Source: an uncultured Bacteroidales bacterium
GTDB taxonomy: Bacteria > Bacteroidota > Bacteroidia > Bacteroidales > Paludibacteraceae
DNA: 64,000 bases
Assembly: GCA_937901225.1 (NCBI GenBank)
Contig: CALCGX010000076.1
Span: 5,418 to 69,417 of the forward strand
Direction: 5' to 3'
In this document: in pieces, positions 15,974-25,863 of the stretch
How positions within the stretch are numbered: the first letter of the stretch is position 1
How the letters are laid out: every line of letters begins with the position of its first letter
Translations under genes and position numbers: made by a program
The notes under the pieces: generated by a model
The model's database searches: none
What the model was told of the DNA's origin: nothing
The model's input: the letters and a program-made list of their open reading frames with translations, nothing else

Positions 15974-18928
15974 TTACTTTAACAAGTATTTTTTGCCATT
16001 TTGGATTACTATGCCCTTGTAATTTTGTCCTACTGGACGGCCTAATAGATCGTACATCTGTGCATTTTCAGGGGTTAGCACCACTTGGTCAACAGAAGTG
16101 CCTACGCCACCCTGCTGTTGCCAAATAGCATAGAGCACGCCTTCGAAAGTCTCGTTGATCTCGGTAACGAAATTGGTACCTTCAGCATTGGTGGACCACC
16201 CCAGGAAAGTATATCCCTGTGGATGCGTAGGTGTAGGCAATACGTAGGTAGTATATACCAATTTTGGCAACACATTGGTGGTGTGCGTTTGCTGATAAAC
16301 CTTGCCCCAAACAGAAGGTTGTCCTGCTGTGGAGAAGTCGGCAGTAGCTGGATATTTATCATACTGCATCTGCACAAAGAAAGCAGCGGTAGAATAACGC
16401 CATTGAGTGGAAGTAGCATTAGTAGCATTGATATCATCGTTTAACTCCGCTACTGTACGTGTTGTTCCATCTATACCTACTATTATTTCGCCCACTTGAG
16501 CATGTTGCACATCCTGAATATAGGATTTGAGCCATGACCATTTAGATAGCGCGTAAACTGTTGTAACATTGTCTGCGAGCAAAGACAAACAAATCGTATT
16601 CATAGGCCTATCTTCCTTTTTGATTGTGGAGAGCGAATCCAACATGGTGACATTGGCATCTACTTTAAATTCTGCCCAAAGTTGCTCTTGCGTAGGAGCT
16701 GGCATAGGGATATTTTCAACGATACCGCCATTGAGGTGCCAGTGGATGCGTACAATATCCCATTTGGCGTACAATGTACCAGCCCAATGAGCAGGAATAG
16801 ATGTCAGAGGCGAGCCTAAGAAAGCTGCGTTGTCATACCAACCCAGAAAATCATAACCTTTCGGATGAGTAGGAGTAGGAAGTAGATAGTCAGAATCAAC
16901 ATGGGTAGGCAGTGAGTCAATGGTGTATACTTGCTGGTAAGCACTTCCCCACGCAGAAGGCTGTCCAGCTGTGGAAAAGTCTGCAGCTGCTACTTTCTGA
17001 TTGTCAGTAACAGTACCATCGTTGCTGTTGAAGAATGCATGTGCATGCCAACGCCAGTTCTTTTCATCAACCTCTGCCATATCCGTACTTAACACATAGC
17101 CTTGTGAGGTTGCGACAGAGAGGATGTAATCACCCAGCCACTTGTATGCTGAATTGGGGTCGGTCATAATCGCTTGCATGGTATATGCAGCAAAAGTTGC
17201 TACATTTTTTACCCCATGTGCTAAAGATCTAGATTCGTTGTAGTATTCGTTGTAGTAAGGTTTGAAGGCAGTCCATAGCGAATCATTGGTAGGAACAGTC
17301 GCAGGAATACTCTCAACGACACCGCCATTGAGTTGCCATGTTATTTGTGTAGCAGTAGAGTCGGATGGATTAGGCTCCTCGGGTTGTTCGGTATAGATTG
17401 CGGCGGCATGCTCTACACCAAAGCGGTCATAAGCACATACGGCAATATGATAGGCCGCGGTATCTATTCCGCTGATATTGAAACTCTTGCCATATACCAC
17501 TCGTTGGAGATATGTTGGATTAGCTTGGGCAGCGTCTAAGGTCATGGTTTTAGGATAGACATAGAGCGTGAAGCGTGAAGCCGTAGCATGTTTCCATGTG
17601 AGGGTGGTGCTTGATATTGTGAGGTTGGTTGGTGCAGATAAAGCTGTTTTTGACTTCCAATCCATGGCTGGAGGGAGGGCTTTGTATGAGAAATGCGATT
17701 GTGCCAATTGGTCGTACATCTTGCAATAAGCAGTAGTGTTGTAGAACACCGATCCTGTATAACCAGAGGAGAGATTGGCACGGTTGGCATCAATTTGCTT
17801 TTGAATTTCGCCAACACCTGCATCATAACCCTTATAACCATCGTAAGCGTGATATGCTGCTTGAGAAATGAAGAAATGCACCTTCTTGCCATCAGGCAAT
17901 TGGTTGGAGAAGTGTTCGCAGACATCTTTAGCCCACCATTTGCAGAGTACATCATAATCTTGTGCGGCAATGTTGGTGGACCAATAAAGTTGTGGATTAA
18001 CATAGTCCACATAACCATTCTTCACCCATTCTACAGGATTGCAGGCTTGCACCTCGTAGTCATCCAAACCGCTAATGCCACTTGGCAATGTCAATCCGTA
18101 TGCTTGGGCCGCTTTCCTTTGCGTACTCCATATACCAAACGAACCCATGCCAAAACGCACCCAAGGTTTGACTGATTGAATGGTATCATATAATGCTTTT
18201 AGACATGCGTCCACATTGCTGCGGCGCCAGTCATCATCGGTTCTGCCATCTTGATTGACGTCCACGACATTGTTGGGCTTGTATTTGGATTTGGAATCCG
18301 CATCTTCTGTGGTGGTTCCGCCATATGGATAGAAGTAATCATCCATAACAATGCCATCTACATCGTAGTTATTCACAATCTCCATCAATACCTTGATAAC
18401 GTATTCACGTGCTTCAGGATACCCAGGGTCAATGATCTGACCAGAGAACGAACCGTTGTTATATTTGATAATCCATTGACCAGCATTTTGCCATATCTTA
18501 TCCGATGTTGAAATCGTGCCCGAACTTGTTACACGGAAAGGATTGACCCAAATATGCAATTCCAGTCCACGTTTGTGCGCTTCTTCCACAGCGAATGCCA
18601 AAGGATCATATCCAGGGTCTTTACCACGCTCTTCGGTTAAAGCTCGTGACCATGGCTCATACGAGGATTTATACATCGCATCGCACATGGAACGAACTTG
18701 CATGCATGCAGCATTCATATTTCCTGCTACCAACTTGTCAAAGATATCTGTCAATTCTTTTTGTTGTTGGGTGCGCGAGGATGCATTTTTGATGTAGGTT
18801 TTTGGCCAGTCGATATTCTCTACGGTTGTAAACCACGTAGCACGAAACTCGTGCTTGGGATTTTGCGCTAAACCGACTTGCCAAGAAAAGCAAAGGATTA
18901 GGCATAGTGAAAGGAGTTGTTTTTTCAT
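15974..18928 (-). CDS. Exported GHL10 glycosidase-like protein with two split B-repeat modules
   Basis: A 984-residue exported protein: signal peptide 'LCLILCFSWQVGLAQ', GHL10 (PF02638) domain at about 25-420 ('KHEFRATWFTT', 'LELHIWVNPFRV', 'DGIVMDDYFYPYGG'), an Ig/Fn3-like stretch at about 430-525, two copies of a roughly 200-residue module (about 526-715 and 724-930), and a tail 'MYDLLGRPVGQNYKG...'. Known for the family: E. coli DigH cleaves peptidoglycan strands stripped of peptides. Each module opens like an InlB B-repeat ('ITWQLNGG'), is interrupted by a helical segment, and closes with 'PTPTHPKGYDFLGWYDN'. A close paralogue is at 26592-28916. The SGNH esterase-like gene lies 39 bp upstream on the same strand. 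Substrate is inferred from DigH. Confidence 0.85.
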   Translation of the reverse strand: MKKQLLSLCLILCFSWQVGLAQNPKHEFRATWFTTVENIDWPKTYIKNASSRTQQQKELTDIFDKLVAGNMNAACMQVRSMCDAMYKSSYEPWSRALTEERGKDPGYDPLAFAVEEAHKRGLELHIWVNPFRVTSSGTISTSDKIWQNAGQWIIKYNNGSFSGQIIDPGYPEAREYVIKVLMEIVNNYDVDGIVMDDYFYPYGGTTTEDADSKSKYKPNNVVDVNQDGRTDDDWRRSNVDACLKALYDTIQSVKPWVRFGMGSFGIWSTQRKAAQAYGLTLPSGISGLDDYEVQACNPVEWVKNGYVDYVNPQLYWSTNIAAQDYDVLCKWWAKDVCEHFSNQLPDGKKVHFFISQAAYHAYDGYKGYDAGVGEIQKQIDANRANLSSGYTGSVFYNTTAYCKMYDQLAQSHFSYKALPPAMDWKSKTALSAPTNLTISSTTLTWKHATASRFTLYVYPKTMTLDAAQANPTYLQRVVYGKSFNISGIDTAAYHIAVCAYDRFGVEHAAAIYTEQPEEPNPSDSTATQITWQLNGGVVESIPATVPTNDSLWTAFKPYYNEYYNESRSLAHGVKNVATFAAYTMQAIMTDPNSAYKWLGDYILSVATSQGYVLSTDMAEVDEKNWRWHAHAFFNSNDGTVTDNQKVAAADFSTAGQPSAWGSAYQQVYTIDSLPTHVDSDYLLPTPTHPKGYDFLGWYDNAAFLGSPLTSIPAHWAGTLYAKWDIVRIHWHLNGGIVENIPMPAPTQEQLWAEFKVDANVTMLDSLSTIKKEDRPMNTICLSLLADNVTTVYALSKWSWLKSYIQDVQHAQVGEIIVGIDGTTRTVAELNDDINATNATSTQWRYSTAAFFVQMQYDKYPATADFSTAGQPSVWGKVYQQTHTTNVLPKLVYTTYVLPTPTHPQGYTFLGWSTNAEGTNFVTEINETFEGVLYAIWQQQGGVGTSVDQVVLTPENAQMYDLLGRPVGQNYKGIVIQNGKKYLLK

Positions 18929-18967
18929 GATTCTTGTGGATTAAGTATCACGTTTTCGAATGGTGAA

Positions 18968-19618
18968 TTACAAGTTTTCAAGGAGAATCTTCTCCATGAT
19001 AGCATACGCCTCTAAGTTGGGATGAACGCCATCCTTGGCATATTTTTGTGGCAAGCCGCCACGCTCATCTACAAGGGCAGAGTGGTAGTCGATGTAGGTG
19101 ATTTTGTTGGCTTTAGCATATGCCTTGATCATCTCGTTGAGGCGTTTGATATCCTCTGCAGGTTTCATTTCGGGACGCCATTTGAATGCCGCAGCAGGCA
19201 GGCAGGAACAAAGCACAGGGCGAATCTTGTTTTGCTTTGCCAACTCGCACATGGATTGGATATTTTGCAAGATATGCTCATGAGCGATATAGCCATTGTT
19301 TTGCGCGATATCATTGGTGCCCGCCATGATAACTACTATTTTAGGGCGGAGCTCAATGACATCCGATTGGAATCGACAGAGCATTTGTGAAGTGACCTGT
19401 CCGCTGATTCCACGCCCGATGAAATCGTTGTTTTTGAAGAATTCCGGGTGGAATTTTGCCCAATTATCTGTAATGGAATTACCCATGAGAACTGCTTTTG
19501 GGCGGGCAGTGATAGAATCGTTATCAGCAGCATAACGATCGTGCTGTGCCCAATCGCTTTGAGCCAAAAGTGTAGCTGCAATAGCCACAAACAAAAGAGA
19601 AAGTAAAATGCGTTTCAT
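18968..19618 (-). CDS. Exported SGNH/GDSL-family hydrolase
   Basis: A 216-residue exported esterase-like protein with signal peptide 'LLFVAIAATLLAQ'. SGNH blocks are complete: 'VLMGNSITDNW' (Ser), 'GRGISGQVTSQ' (Gly), 'IMAGTNDIAQ' (Asn) and 'KDGVHPNLEAY' (Asp/His). Family members deacylate lipids or sugars; some remove O-acetyl groups from peptidoglycan or xylan. It is cotranscribed with the GHL10 gene just downstream, so a sugar deacetylase that clears substrate for the glycosidase is a fair inference. No recognisable -7 box was found upstream; two TTGTACGA copies 20 bp apart (19631 and 19651) lie there. Confidence 0.88.
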   Translation of the reverse strand: MKRILLSLLFVAIAATLLAQSDWAQHDRYAADNDSITARPKAVLMGNSITDNWAKFHPEFFKNNDFIGRGISGQVTSQMLCRFQSDVIELRPKIVVIMAGTNDIAQNNGYIAHEHILQNIQSMCELAKQNKIRPVLCSCLPAAAFKWRPEMKPAEDIKRLNEMIKAYAKANKITYIDYHSALVDERGGLPQKYAKDGVHPNLEAYAIMEKILLENL

Positions 19619-19725
19619 ATTTGTTGGTTCTTGTACGATTTTATGTTTGATTGTACGAGTATTCTACCGATGAAATCGGATAAAATCGCCTATTTGTAAT
19701 TGAAAGAATAGGATAGATATTAAGA

Positions 19726-20064
19726 TTATTTTTTGTGTAATTGCGAGATGATAAATCCGCGCAAAGTGGATGATGGTTTGGGATAGGATTGAGGATGACG
19801 AGTCACATCTTTTAGGTACTCGTCATAACGCGTTTGCCATTCTGCACGAAGTTCTGGAGAATGGAGTATCACGCTCGCTTGGCGCACGCAATCTCCAAAA
19901 TTTTTGCGCATTGAGTTTTGATTTTCAGTAGGTTCTCCTTTGAATGGATGGATAACTTTATACACATGCGTTTTGCCATTTCGAGTGCGGAAACATGAGC
20001 CGTCTTCTTTAACAATCGCTCCAGAGATGGAAGCAATAGGGTGAATAGGTGTAACTTTTGCCAT
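19726..20064 (-). CDS. Small orphan protein, paralogue of the 58.1-kb gene
   Basis: A 112-residue basic soluble protein of no family I recognise. It is clearly related to the protein at 58100-58444: both have 'RTRNGKTHVYKVIHPFKG'-type text, then 'SVI...PELRAEW', 'YP.P..T.RGFII'. No signal peptide, membrane segment or catalytic motif is visible; conserved Arg, His, Trp and Tyr would suit a nucleic-acid or protein binder. The mRNA leader contains four tandem 11-bp repeats. The gene stands alone between the SGNH gene and ileS. Confidence 0.7.
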   Translation of the reverse strand: MAKVTPIHPIASISGAIVKEDGSCFRTRNGKTHVYKVIHPFKGEPTENQNSMRKNFGDCVRQASVILHSPELRAEWQTRYDEYLKDVTRHPQSYPKPSSTLRGFIISQLHKK

Positions 20065-20111
20065 AATAATTCTAATATTGATAGGTTAATGATTGCTTAA
20101 AGGTAGCATTA

Positions 20112-20155
20112 TGTTACGTATATCCTACGTATATGTTACGTATATCCTACGTAAT
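20112..20155. repeat. Four tandem 11-bp repeats (TGTTACGTATA / TCCTACGTATA)
   Basis: Units at 20112, 20123, 20134 and 20145, alternating TGTTACGTATA and TCCTACGTATA; each has the palindromic core TACGTA. The array lies in the leader of the 112-residue orphan gene. Related 11-bp units occur at 58789-58854 near the paralogue. Confidence 0.9.
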
Positions 20156-20168
20156 TGAAAAGGGATTG

Positions 20169-20200
20169 CAAAGGTAAAACATTTTTATGAGATACACAAA
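20169..20200 (-). promoter_or_regulatory. Promoter of the 112-residue orphan gene
   Basis: Minus-strand -7 box TACCTTTG (20169-20176), 20-bp spacer, TTTG (20197-20200). It leaves an approximately 100-nt leader holding the 11-bp array. The gap 20065-20395 is filled by this promoter, the array, and the ileS promoter and leader. Confidence 0.72.
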
Positions 20201-20244
20201 TAAATCCTAAAAAAACGTATTTTTTCATAAAAAACGGCTATTTT

Positions 20245-20276
20245 TTTGCTCATGTCAAAAAAAAATAGTACTTTTG
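20245..20276 (+). promoter_or_regulatory. Promoter of ileS
   Basis: TTTG 20245-20248, 20-bp spacer, -7 box TACTTTTG 20269-20276. Confidence 0.72.
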
Positions 20277-20282
20277 CACGCT

Positions 20283-20395
20283 TAATATGGACACGCGCAG
20301 GCGCATATTGGCATGCACGCAATGTGAGCATAAGGAAACGTATGTGCGAAAGAAAGCAATATTAGTAAACTATAAAAATAATTAATATCCACATA
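20283..20395 (+). promoter_or_regulatory. Structured ileS leader
   Basis: About 115 nt of leader. AATATG...CATATT encloses GCGC-AG-GCG near its 5' end and GCATGCAC/GTG pairs follow. No T-box specifier or antiterminator is recognisable, so the role is open; the 3' half is A/T-rich and unstructured. Confidence 0.3.
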
Positions 20396-23300
20396 ATGAA
20401 ACATTTTAACGAGTACAAACAACTGAATTTGGCAGAGGTGAGCAAGGAGATCCTTGAGCAATGGGAGAAGGAAGACTTGTTTCACAAGAGTATCGAAACA
20501 CGCGAAGGTAATCCTTCGTTCTTATTCTTTGAGGGGCCTCCTTCAGCAAATGGTATGCCGGGTATTCACCACGTGATGGCTCGTACAATCAAAGATACAT
20601 TCTGCCGCTTCAAGACCATGCAAGGCTATCAAGTGAAACGCAAAGCAGGTTGGGATACTCATGGTTTGCCAGTAGAGTTGGGTGTGGAGAAATTGCTAGG
20701 TATCACCAAAGAGGATATCGGCAAGAAGATTAGCGTGGACGAATACAACGCTGCATGTCGCCGCGAGGTGATGAAATACACCCAAGAATGGACGAATTTG
20801 ACTAAACAAATGGGTTATTGGGTGGATTTGGAGAATCCATATATCACCTACGATAATAAGTTTATCGAGACCTTGTGGTGGTTGCTGAAGCAACTCTATC
20901 AGAAGGGCTATCTCTATAAGGGCTACACTATCCAACCATACTCGCCAGCTGCGGGTACGGGGTTGTCATCGCATGAGTTGAACCAACCAGGTTGCTACCG
21001 CGATGTAAAGGACACAACGTGTACGGCGCAGTTTAGGCTATTAGGCGATAAGGCGATGAGGCTATTAGGTGAGGAAACTCCGCTCTATGCTCTCGCATGG
21101 ACGACTACGCCATGGACATTGCCAAGTAATACTGCGTTGTGCGTAGGCCCAAAGATTGACTATGTGATCGTGAAGGGTGAGAATCCATATACCAAGATTG
21201 AGGCATATTACTTGCTGGCTGAGGCACGTTTGGCCGCATACGCCAAGGAATTGGGTGAGGAGCCTGAGGTGCTTTGGCGTGGTAAAGGTACCGACCTTGA
21301 GGGTGTTCAATACGAGCAATTGATCCCATGGGCTAATCCAGGAGAGGGCGCATTTAAGATTATCTTGGGCGACTATGTGACGACCGAAGATGGTACAGGT
21401 ATCGTGCATATTGCGCCTACTTTTGGTGCGGATGATGCGTTTGTGGCGAAGAAGGCAGGCGTGCCAGGTATGGTGTTTATCACCAAGAAAGGTGAGCAAC
21501 GTCCTATGGTGGATATGACGGGTAAATTCTTCAATATTGCCGATTTAGACGAGGATTTTGTGAAGAATCAAGTGGATGTGGCGGCATATGAGCCATGGGC
21601 TGGACGTTATGTGAAGAATGCCTATGACGCGAACTTGACGGACAAAGACGAGACTTTGGATGTGAGTATATGTATCTGGCTGAAAGGCGAGAACAAAGCG
21701 TTCCGTATTGAGAAGCATGTGCACAATTACCCACACTGCTGGCGTACCGATAAACCTGTGCTCTACTACCCACTCGACTCATGGTTCATTCGCTCTACAC
21801 AAGCGCGTGAGGAGATGATGGCGCTCAATGATACGATCAACTGGCAACCAGAATCTACTGGTACTGGTCGTTTCGGCAAGTGGCTCGAAAATCTCAACGA
21901 TTGGAACCTCTCTCGTTCACGCTATTGGGGTACTCCATTGCCAATTTGGCGCACCGAGGACGGACAAGAGGAGATTTGCATCGGTAGCATCGCAGAACTG
22001 ATGGTAGAGATTGAAAAGTCTATCAAAGCAGGCTTTATGACTGAAAATCCATTTGCTAAGCACGTGGTGTGTGATTATTCCAAAGAGAACTATGACCCAA
22101 GTGTGATTGATTTGCACCGTCCATACGTGGATTATATCGTGCTCTGTTCGCCAAGCGGTAAGCCTATGAAGCGCGAGTTGGATTTGATCGACGTATGGTT
22201 TGACTCGGGCGCTATGCCATATGCGCAGAATCACTATCCATTTGAGAATCAAGACGCACCACGTACAGCGGACTTTATCTCTGAGGGTGTGGATCAAACA
22301 CGTGGATGGTTCTTTACCTTGCACGCAATCCATACGATGATTGAGGGTAGTGTGGCTTATAAGAATGTGATTAGCAACGGACTCGTACTCGATAAGAACG
22401 GCAACAAGATGTCTAAACGTCTGGGCAATGCCGTGGATCCGTTCGGTGCGTTGGATAAGTACGGCGCAGACGCTGTGCGCTGGTATATGTTGACCAACTC
22501 CAGCCCATGGGAGAACCTGAAGTTCGACCCAGAAGGTGTGGATGAGATTCGCCGTAAGTTCTTTGGAACATTGTATAACACCTATGGCTTCTTTGCACTA
22601 TATGCCAATGTAGATGGTTGGAACCAAGAGCAAGGAACCAAGAACCAAGATTTGCAAGAGATTGATAAATGGGTATTGAGCAAGCTCAATTCGCTCGTTA
22701 AAGAGGTGACTGCAGCATATGAGGCATACGAGCCAACGAAGGCAGGCCGTGCGATCTCGGACTTTGTGCAAGACGATTTGAGCAACTGGTATGTTCGATT
22801 GAACCGCAAGCGTTTCTGGGGCGGTGAGATGGATGCTGACAAACAAGCGGCATACTATACCCTTTACACCTGCCTCAAGACGGTAGCACAGTTGATGGCA
22901 CCAAATGCTCCATTCTATGGCGACCGCCTCTATCGCGATTTGACCGATGAAACCGTGCATTTGAGCACATGGCCGGTGGCAGACGAGGCGATGATTAACC
23001 TTGAGTTGGAGCGCAGCATGTCGCTCGCGCAACAGGCCACCTCTATGATTCTCTCGCTCCGCAAACGTGCAGAGAAGAACGTGCGCCAACCACTTCAAAA
23101 AGCCGTTATACCAGCTCCAGATCAAGAGACGTTGGAAGCTTTGCTTCGCGTGGAGGATTTGATCAAGAGCGAGGTGAATGTGAAAGAGATGGTGATTGTG
23201 CGAGCAGAAGATTCTGAGATTAAACTTGTGAAGAAGATTAAGCCAAACTTCAAGGTATTGGGCAAGAAAGTGGGCGGCATGATGAAGCAATTGGCTGCTG

Positions 23301-23737
23301 CTATTGCCCAAATGAGCCAAGAGGATATTGCTGCGTTTGAGGCTGCAGGTACATTCACATTGTGTGATTATGCCTTGGTGGCTGAGGATGTGGATATCAT
23401 TACTGAAGATATGCCAGGTTGGTTGGTAGCCAATAATGGTGTGATTACTATTGCATTGGATATCGAATTGACTCCAGCGTTGATTGAGGAGGGTATTGCT
23501 CGCGAATTGATCAACCGAATTCAGAACTTGCGTAAGTCTTCTGGTTTGGAGATTACCGACCGCATTACCGTGCAATTGGAGAATCGTGAGGAGATTGCTG
23601 CTGCGGTGAAGAATTGCAACGAGTATATTGCTTCGCAAGTATTGGCTACCTCACTCGTTTTGGTGGATGGTTTGGTCAACGGTACTATACTTGAGATGGA
23701 TGGATATAATGTGAACTGTATAATTGAAAAAGCATAA
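20396..23737 (+). CDS. ileS: Isoleucyl-tRNA synthetase
   Basis: A 1113-residue class I synthetase charging tRNA-Ile. Features: 'FEGPPSANGMPGIHHV' at about residues 45-60, editing (CP1) domain, 'KNGNKMSKRLGNAVDPFG' (KMSKS loop), and a long C-terminal tRNA-binding region with 'GREL..RIQNLRKSSGLEI'-type text. The HIGH position reads G-I-H-H, a variant I associate with Bacteroidetes IleRS. Between the catalytic and anticodon domains a short segment encoded by repeated GGAACCAAGA units (22619-22650) gives an irregular Gln/Asn-rich insert. dcp starts 3 bp after the stop. Confidence 0.96.
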   Translation: MKHFNEYKQLNLAEVSKEILEQWEKEDLFHKSIETREGNPSFLFFEGPPSANGMPGIHHVMARTIKDTFCRFKTMQGYQVKRKAGWDTHGLPVELGVEKLLGITKEDIGKKISVDEYNAACRREVMKYTQEWTNLTKQMGYWVDLENPYITYDNKFIETLWWLLKQLYQKGYLYKGYTIQPYSPAAGTGLSSHELNQPGCYRDVKDTTCTAQFRLLGDKAMRLLGEETPLYALAWTTTPWTLPSNTALCVGPKIDYVIVKGENPYTKIEAYYLLAEARLAAYAKELGEEPEVLWRGKGTDLEGVQYEQLIPWANPGEGAFKIILGDYVTTEDGTGIVHIAPTFGADDAFVAKKAGVPGMVFITKKGEQRPMVDMTGKFFNIADLDEDFVKNQVDVAAYEPWAGRYVKNAYDANLTDKDETLDVSICIWLKGENKAFRIEKHVHNYPHCWRTDKPVLYYPLDSWFIRSTQAREEMMALNDTINWQPESTGTGRFGKWLENLNDWNLSRSRYWGTPLPIWRTEDGQEEICIGSIAELMVEIEKSIKAGFMTENPFAKHVVCDYSKENYDPSVIDLHRPYVDYIVLCSPSGKPMKRELDLIDVWFDSGAMPYAQNHYPFENQDAPRTADFISEGVDQTRGWFFTLHAIHTMIEGSVAYKNVISNGLVLDKNGNKMSKRLGNAVDPFGALDKYGADAVRWYMLTNSSPWENLKFDPEGVDEIRRKFFGTLYNTYGFFALYANVDGWNQEQGTKNQDLQEIDKWVLSKLNSLVKEVTAAYEAYEPTKAGRAISDFVQDDLSNWYVRLNRKRFWGGEMDADKQAAYYTLYTCLKTVAQLMAPNAPFYGDRLYRDLTDETVHLSTWPVADEAMINLELERSMSLAQQATSMILSLRKRAEKNVRQPLQKAVIPAPDQETLEALLRVEDLIKSEVNVKEMVIVRAEDSEIKLVKKIKPNFKVLGKKVGGMMKQLAAAIAQMSQEDIAAFEAAGTFTLCDYALVAEDVDIITEDMPGWLVANNGVITIALDIELTPALIEEGIARELINRIQNLRKSSGLEITDRITVQLENREEIAAAVKNCNEYIASQVLATSLVLVDGLVNGTILEMDGYNVNCIIEKA

Positions 23738-23740
23738 TAT

Positions 23741-25831
23741 ATGAAAAAAATCGTATTTTTGAGCATGATGCTCGTATCGCTTATGGCATGTAATAAAAAT
23801 GAAAACCCATTGTTGGTAGAGCAAGATACCCCATTTGGTGTACCTGCTTTTGATAAAGTAAAAATTGAGCACTATATGCCAGCTTTCGAGCAAGCCATTG
23901 CTGAGAACGAAGCTGAGATTGCTGCTATTGTCAATAATCCAGATGCTCCAACCTTTGCTAATACTATTGAGGCATTGGATCGTAGTGGTGAGTTGTTGGA
24001 CAAAGTAGTGGGTGTATTCTTCAACATTTTGGAAGCTGATGGTAATGATGAGATGAATAAGATTGCCGAAGAAGTGACTCCATTGTTATCCGCATTGAGT
24101 GATGGAATCATCTTGAATGATGCATTGTTTCAACGTGTGAAAACGGTGTATGAGCAACGCGAGGAGTTGGGTTTGAACGACGAGCAGATGCGCTTGTTGA
24201 CAGAGACATTCAAGTCGTTTGCCAACAATGGTGCGAACTTGCCAGAAGACAAGAAAGAACGCTTGAAAGCCATCAACCAAGAGTTGGGTTTGCTCTCGTT
24301 GCAATTTGGTAACAACGTCGTAGCAGAAACTAATGCATATCAGCTGTTCATTACAGATGAGGTAGAGCTAAAGGGCTTGCCAGAGAGTGCAAAAGCCGCA
24401 GCAAAAGAAGAGGCTGTAGCTGCTGGTCGTCCAGAAGCGTGGTTGTTTACCCCTAAGCGCACAAGCTTTACTCCAGTGCTTCAATACTGCGAAAATCGTG
24501 AGTTGCGTAAGGAATTGTTGATGGCATATACCACACGTGGTAACCATGATAATGAGAATGACAATAAGGATATCATTGTGAAAACCATGCAGTTGCGCGT
24601 GGAGAAAGCACAATTGTTCGGCTATGACAATCCAGCAGATTATATCTTGGCTGACTGCATGGCCAAGGATGCGAAGACTGTAGATACATTCTTGGAGTCG
24701 GTATGGGCACCTAGTTTGAAGGCAGCTAAACGCGAGGCTAAAGAGTTGCAAGCATTACTGAGTGTAGATTTGCCAGGCGAGGAATTGCAACCATGGGACT
24801 GGTGGTATTACACCGAGAAGTTGCGCAAAGCGAAATATGATTTGAATGAAGAAGAGCTGAAGCCTTATTTTGAACTGAATAACGTGCGCAATGGTGCATT
24901 CCAATTGGCACATGAGTTGTTTGGTATCAACTTTGAGAAATTGGAGGGTATGCCTGTATATAATCCAGAGGTAGAGGTGTTTAAGGTGACCTATGCCGAT
25001 GGTGGTTTGGTTGGTATTCTCTACACCGACTATTTCCCACGTGCAGGCAAGCGTCCTGGTGCATGGATGAACAATATATGCAACCAGTATGTGGATGCGA
25101 ATGGTGTGGATCATCGTCCTGCAATTATCAATGTAGGTAACTTCAACAAGCCAACCCAAGGCAATCCATCGCTCTTGTCTATGGATGATGTGGAGACCTT
25201 GTTCCATGAGTTTGGTCATGCGTTGCACGGTTTGCTGTCGAAAGCTACTTACAAGTCGTTAGCAGGTACGAATACCCCACGCGACTTTGTGGAGTTGCCA
25301 TCGCAATTTATGGAAAACTATTGTTACCATCCACAAATCATGAAGACCTATGCTAAGCACTATCAAACAGGCGAAGTGATGCCAGATGAGTTGATTGAAA
25401 AAATCAATCGTGCAGGTACCTTCAATGAGGGCTTTGTGATGACCGAATTGCTGAGTGCATCAATCTTGGATATGGATTATCACAAGATGACTACTACTGA
25501 CACATTTGATGTGAATGCTTTCGAGGCAGAGTCAATGAAAAAGATGCAAATGATTCCCGAGATTATTACTCGTTATCGCTCGACCTTTTATAACCATATT
25601 TTCACAACTGGTTATGCTGCGGGCTATTACAGCTACACATGGTCAGCAGTATTAGATGCAGATGCTTTTGCAGCATTCGAGGAAACAGGTGATATATTGA
25701 ATCCTGAGGTGGCAAAGCGTTACTTGCATTTGTTGGAGCAAGGCGGTACACGCGATGCGCAAGAGTTGTATCTCGAGTTCCGCGGTAAGCCAGCCGATCC
25801 TAAGCACTTGCTAAAGAAGAAAGGCTTCTAA
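23741..25831 (+). CDS. dcp: M3-family peptidyl-dipeptidase, lipoprotein
   Basis: A 696-residue zinc oligopeptidase of the M3 family. The signal peptide ends in lipobox 'SLMAC', placing it in the periplasm or outer membrane. The active site 'ETLFHEFGHALHGLLS' (HEXXH) is near residue 488, with the third ligand region 'EL PSQFMENY' about 30 residues later and the substrate-binding 'GYAAGYYSYTWS' near the C-terminus. Dcp enzymes remove C-terminal dipeptides. Length is normal. Translation is probably coupled to ileS (3-bp gap). Confidence 0.93.
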   Translation: MKKIVFLSMMLVSLMACNKNENPLLVEQDTPFGVPAFDKVKIEHYMPAFEQAIAENEAEIAAIVNNPDAPTFANTIEALDRSGELLDKVVGVFFNILEADGNDEMNKIAEEVTPLLSALSDGIILNDALFQRVKTVYEQREELGLNDEQMRLLTETFKSFANNGANLPEDKKERLKAINQELGLLSLQFGNNVVAETNAYQLFITDEVELKGLPESAKAAAKEEAVAAGRPEAWLFTPKRTSFTPVLQYCENRELRKELLMAYTTRGNHDNENDNKDIIVKTMQLRVEKAQLFGYDNPADYILADCMAKDAKTVDTFLESVWAPSLKAAKREAKELQALLSVDLPGEELQPWDWWYYTEKLRKAKYDLNEEELKPYFELNNVRNGAFQLAHELFGINFEKLEGMPVYNPEVEVFKVTYADGGLVGILYTDYFPRAGKRPGAWMNNICNQYVDANGVDHRPAIINVGNFNKPTQGNPSLLSMDDVETLFHEFGHALHGLLSKATYKSLAGTNTPRDFVELPSQFMENYCYHPQIMKTYAKHYQTGEVMPDELIEKINRAGTFNEGFVMTELLSASILDMDYHKMTTTDTFDVNAFEAESMKKMQMIPEIITRYRSTFYNHIFTTGYAAGYYSYTWSAVLDADAFAAFEETGDILNPEVAKRYLHLLEQGGTRDAQELYLEFRGKPADPKHLLKKKGF

Positions 25832-25863
25832 CAGAAAAACACATCACGATCCCTTAAATCTAA

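Noticed and set aside
20277..20395. T-box riboswitch upstream of ileS
   Set aside because: No specifier loop, no conserved T-box sequence and no antiterminator; only ordinary local stems are visible.
22598..23638. Long minus-strand open frame (346 codons) opposite ileS
   Set aside because: It lies fully inside ileS, has no recognisable protein features, and reflects codon bias of the sense gene.
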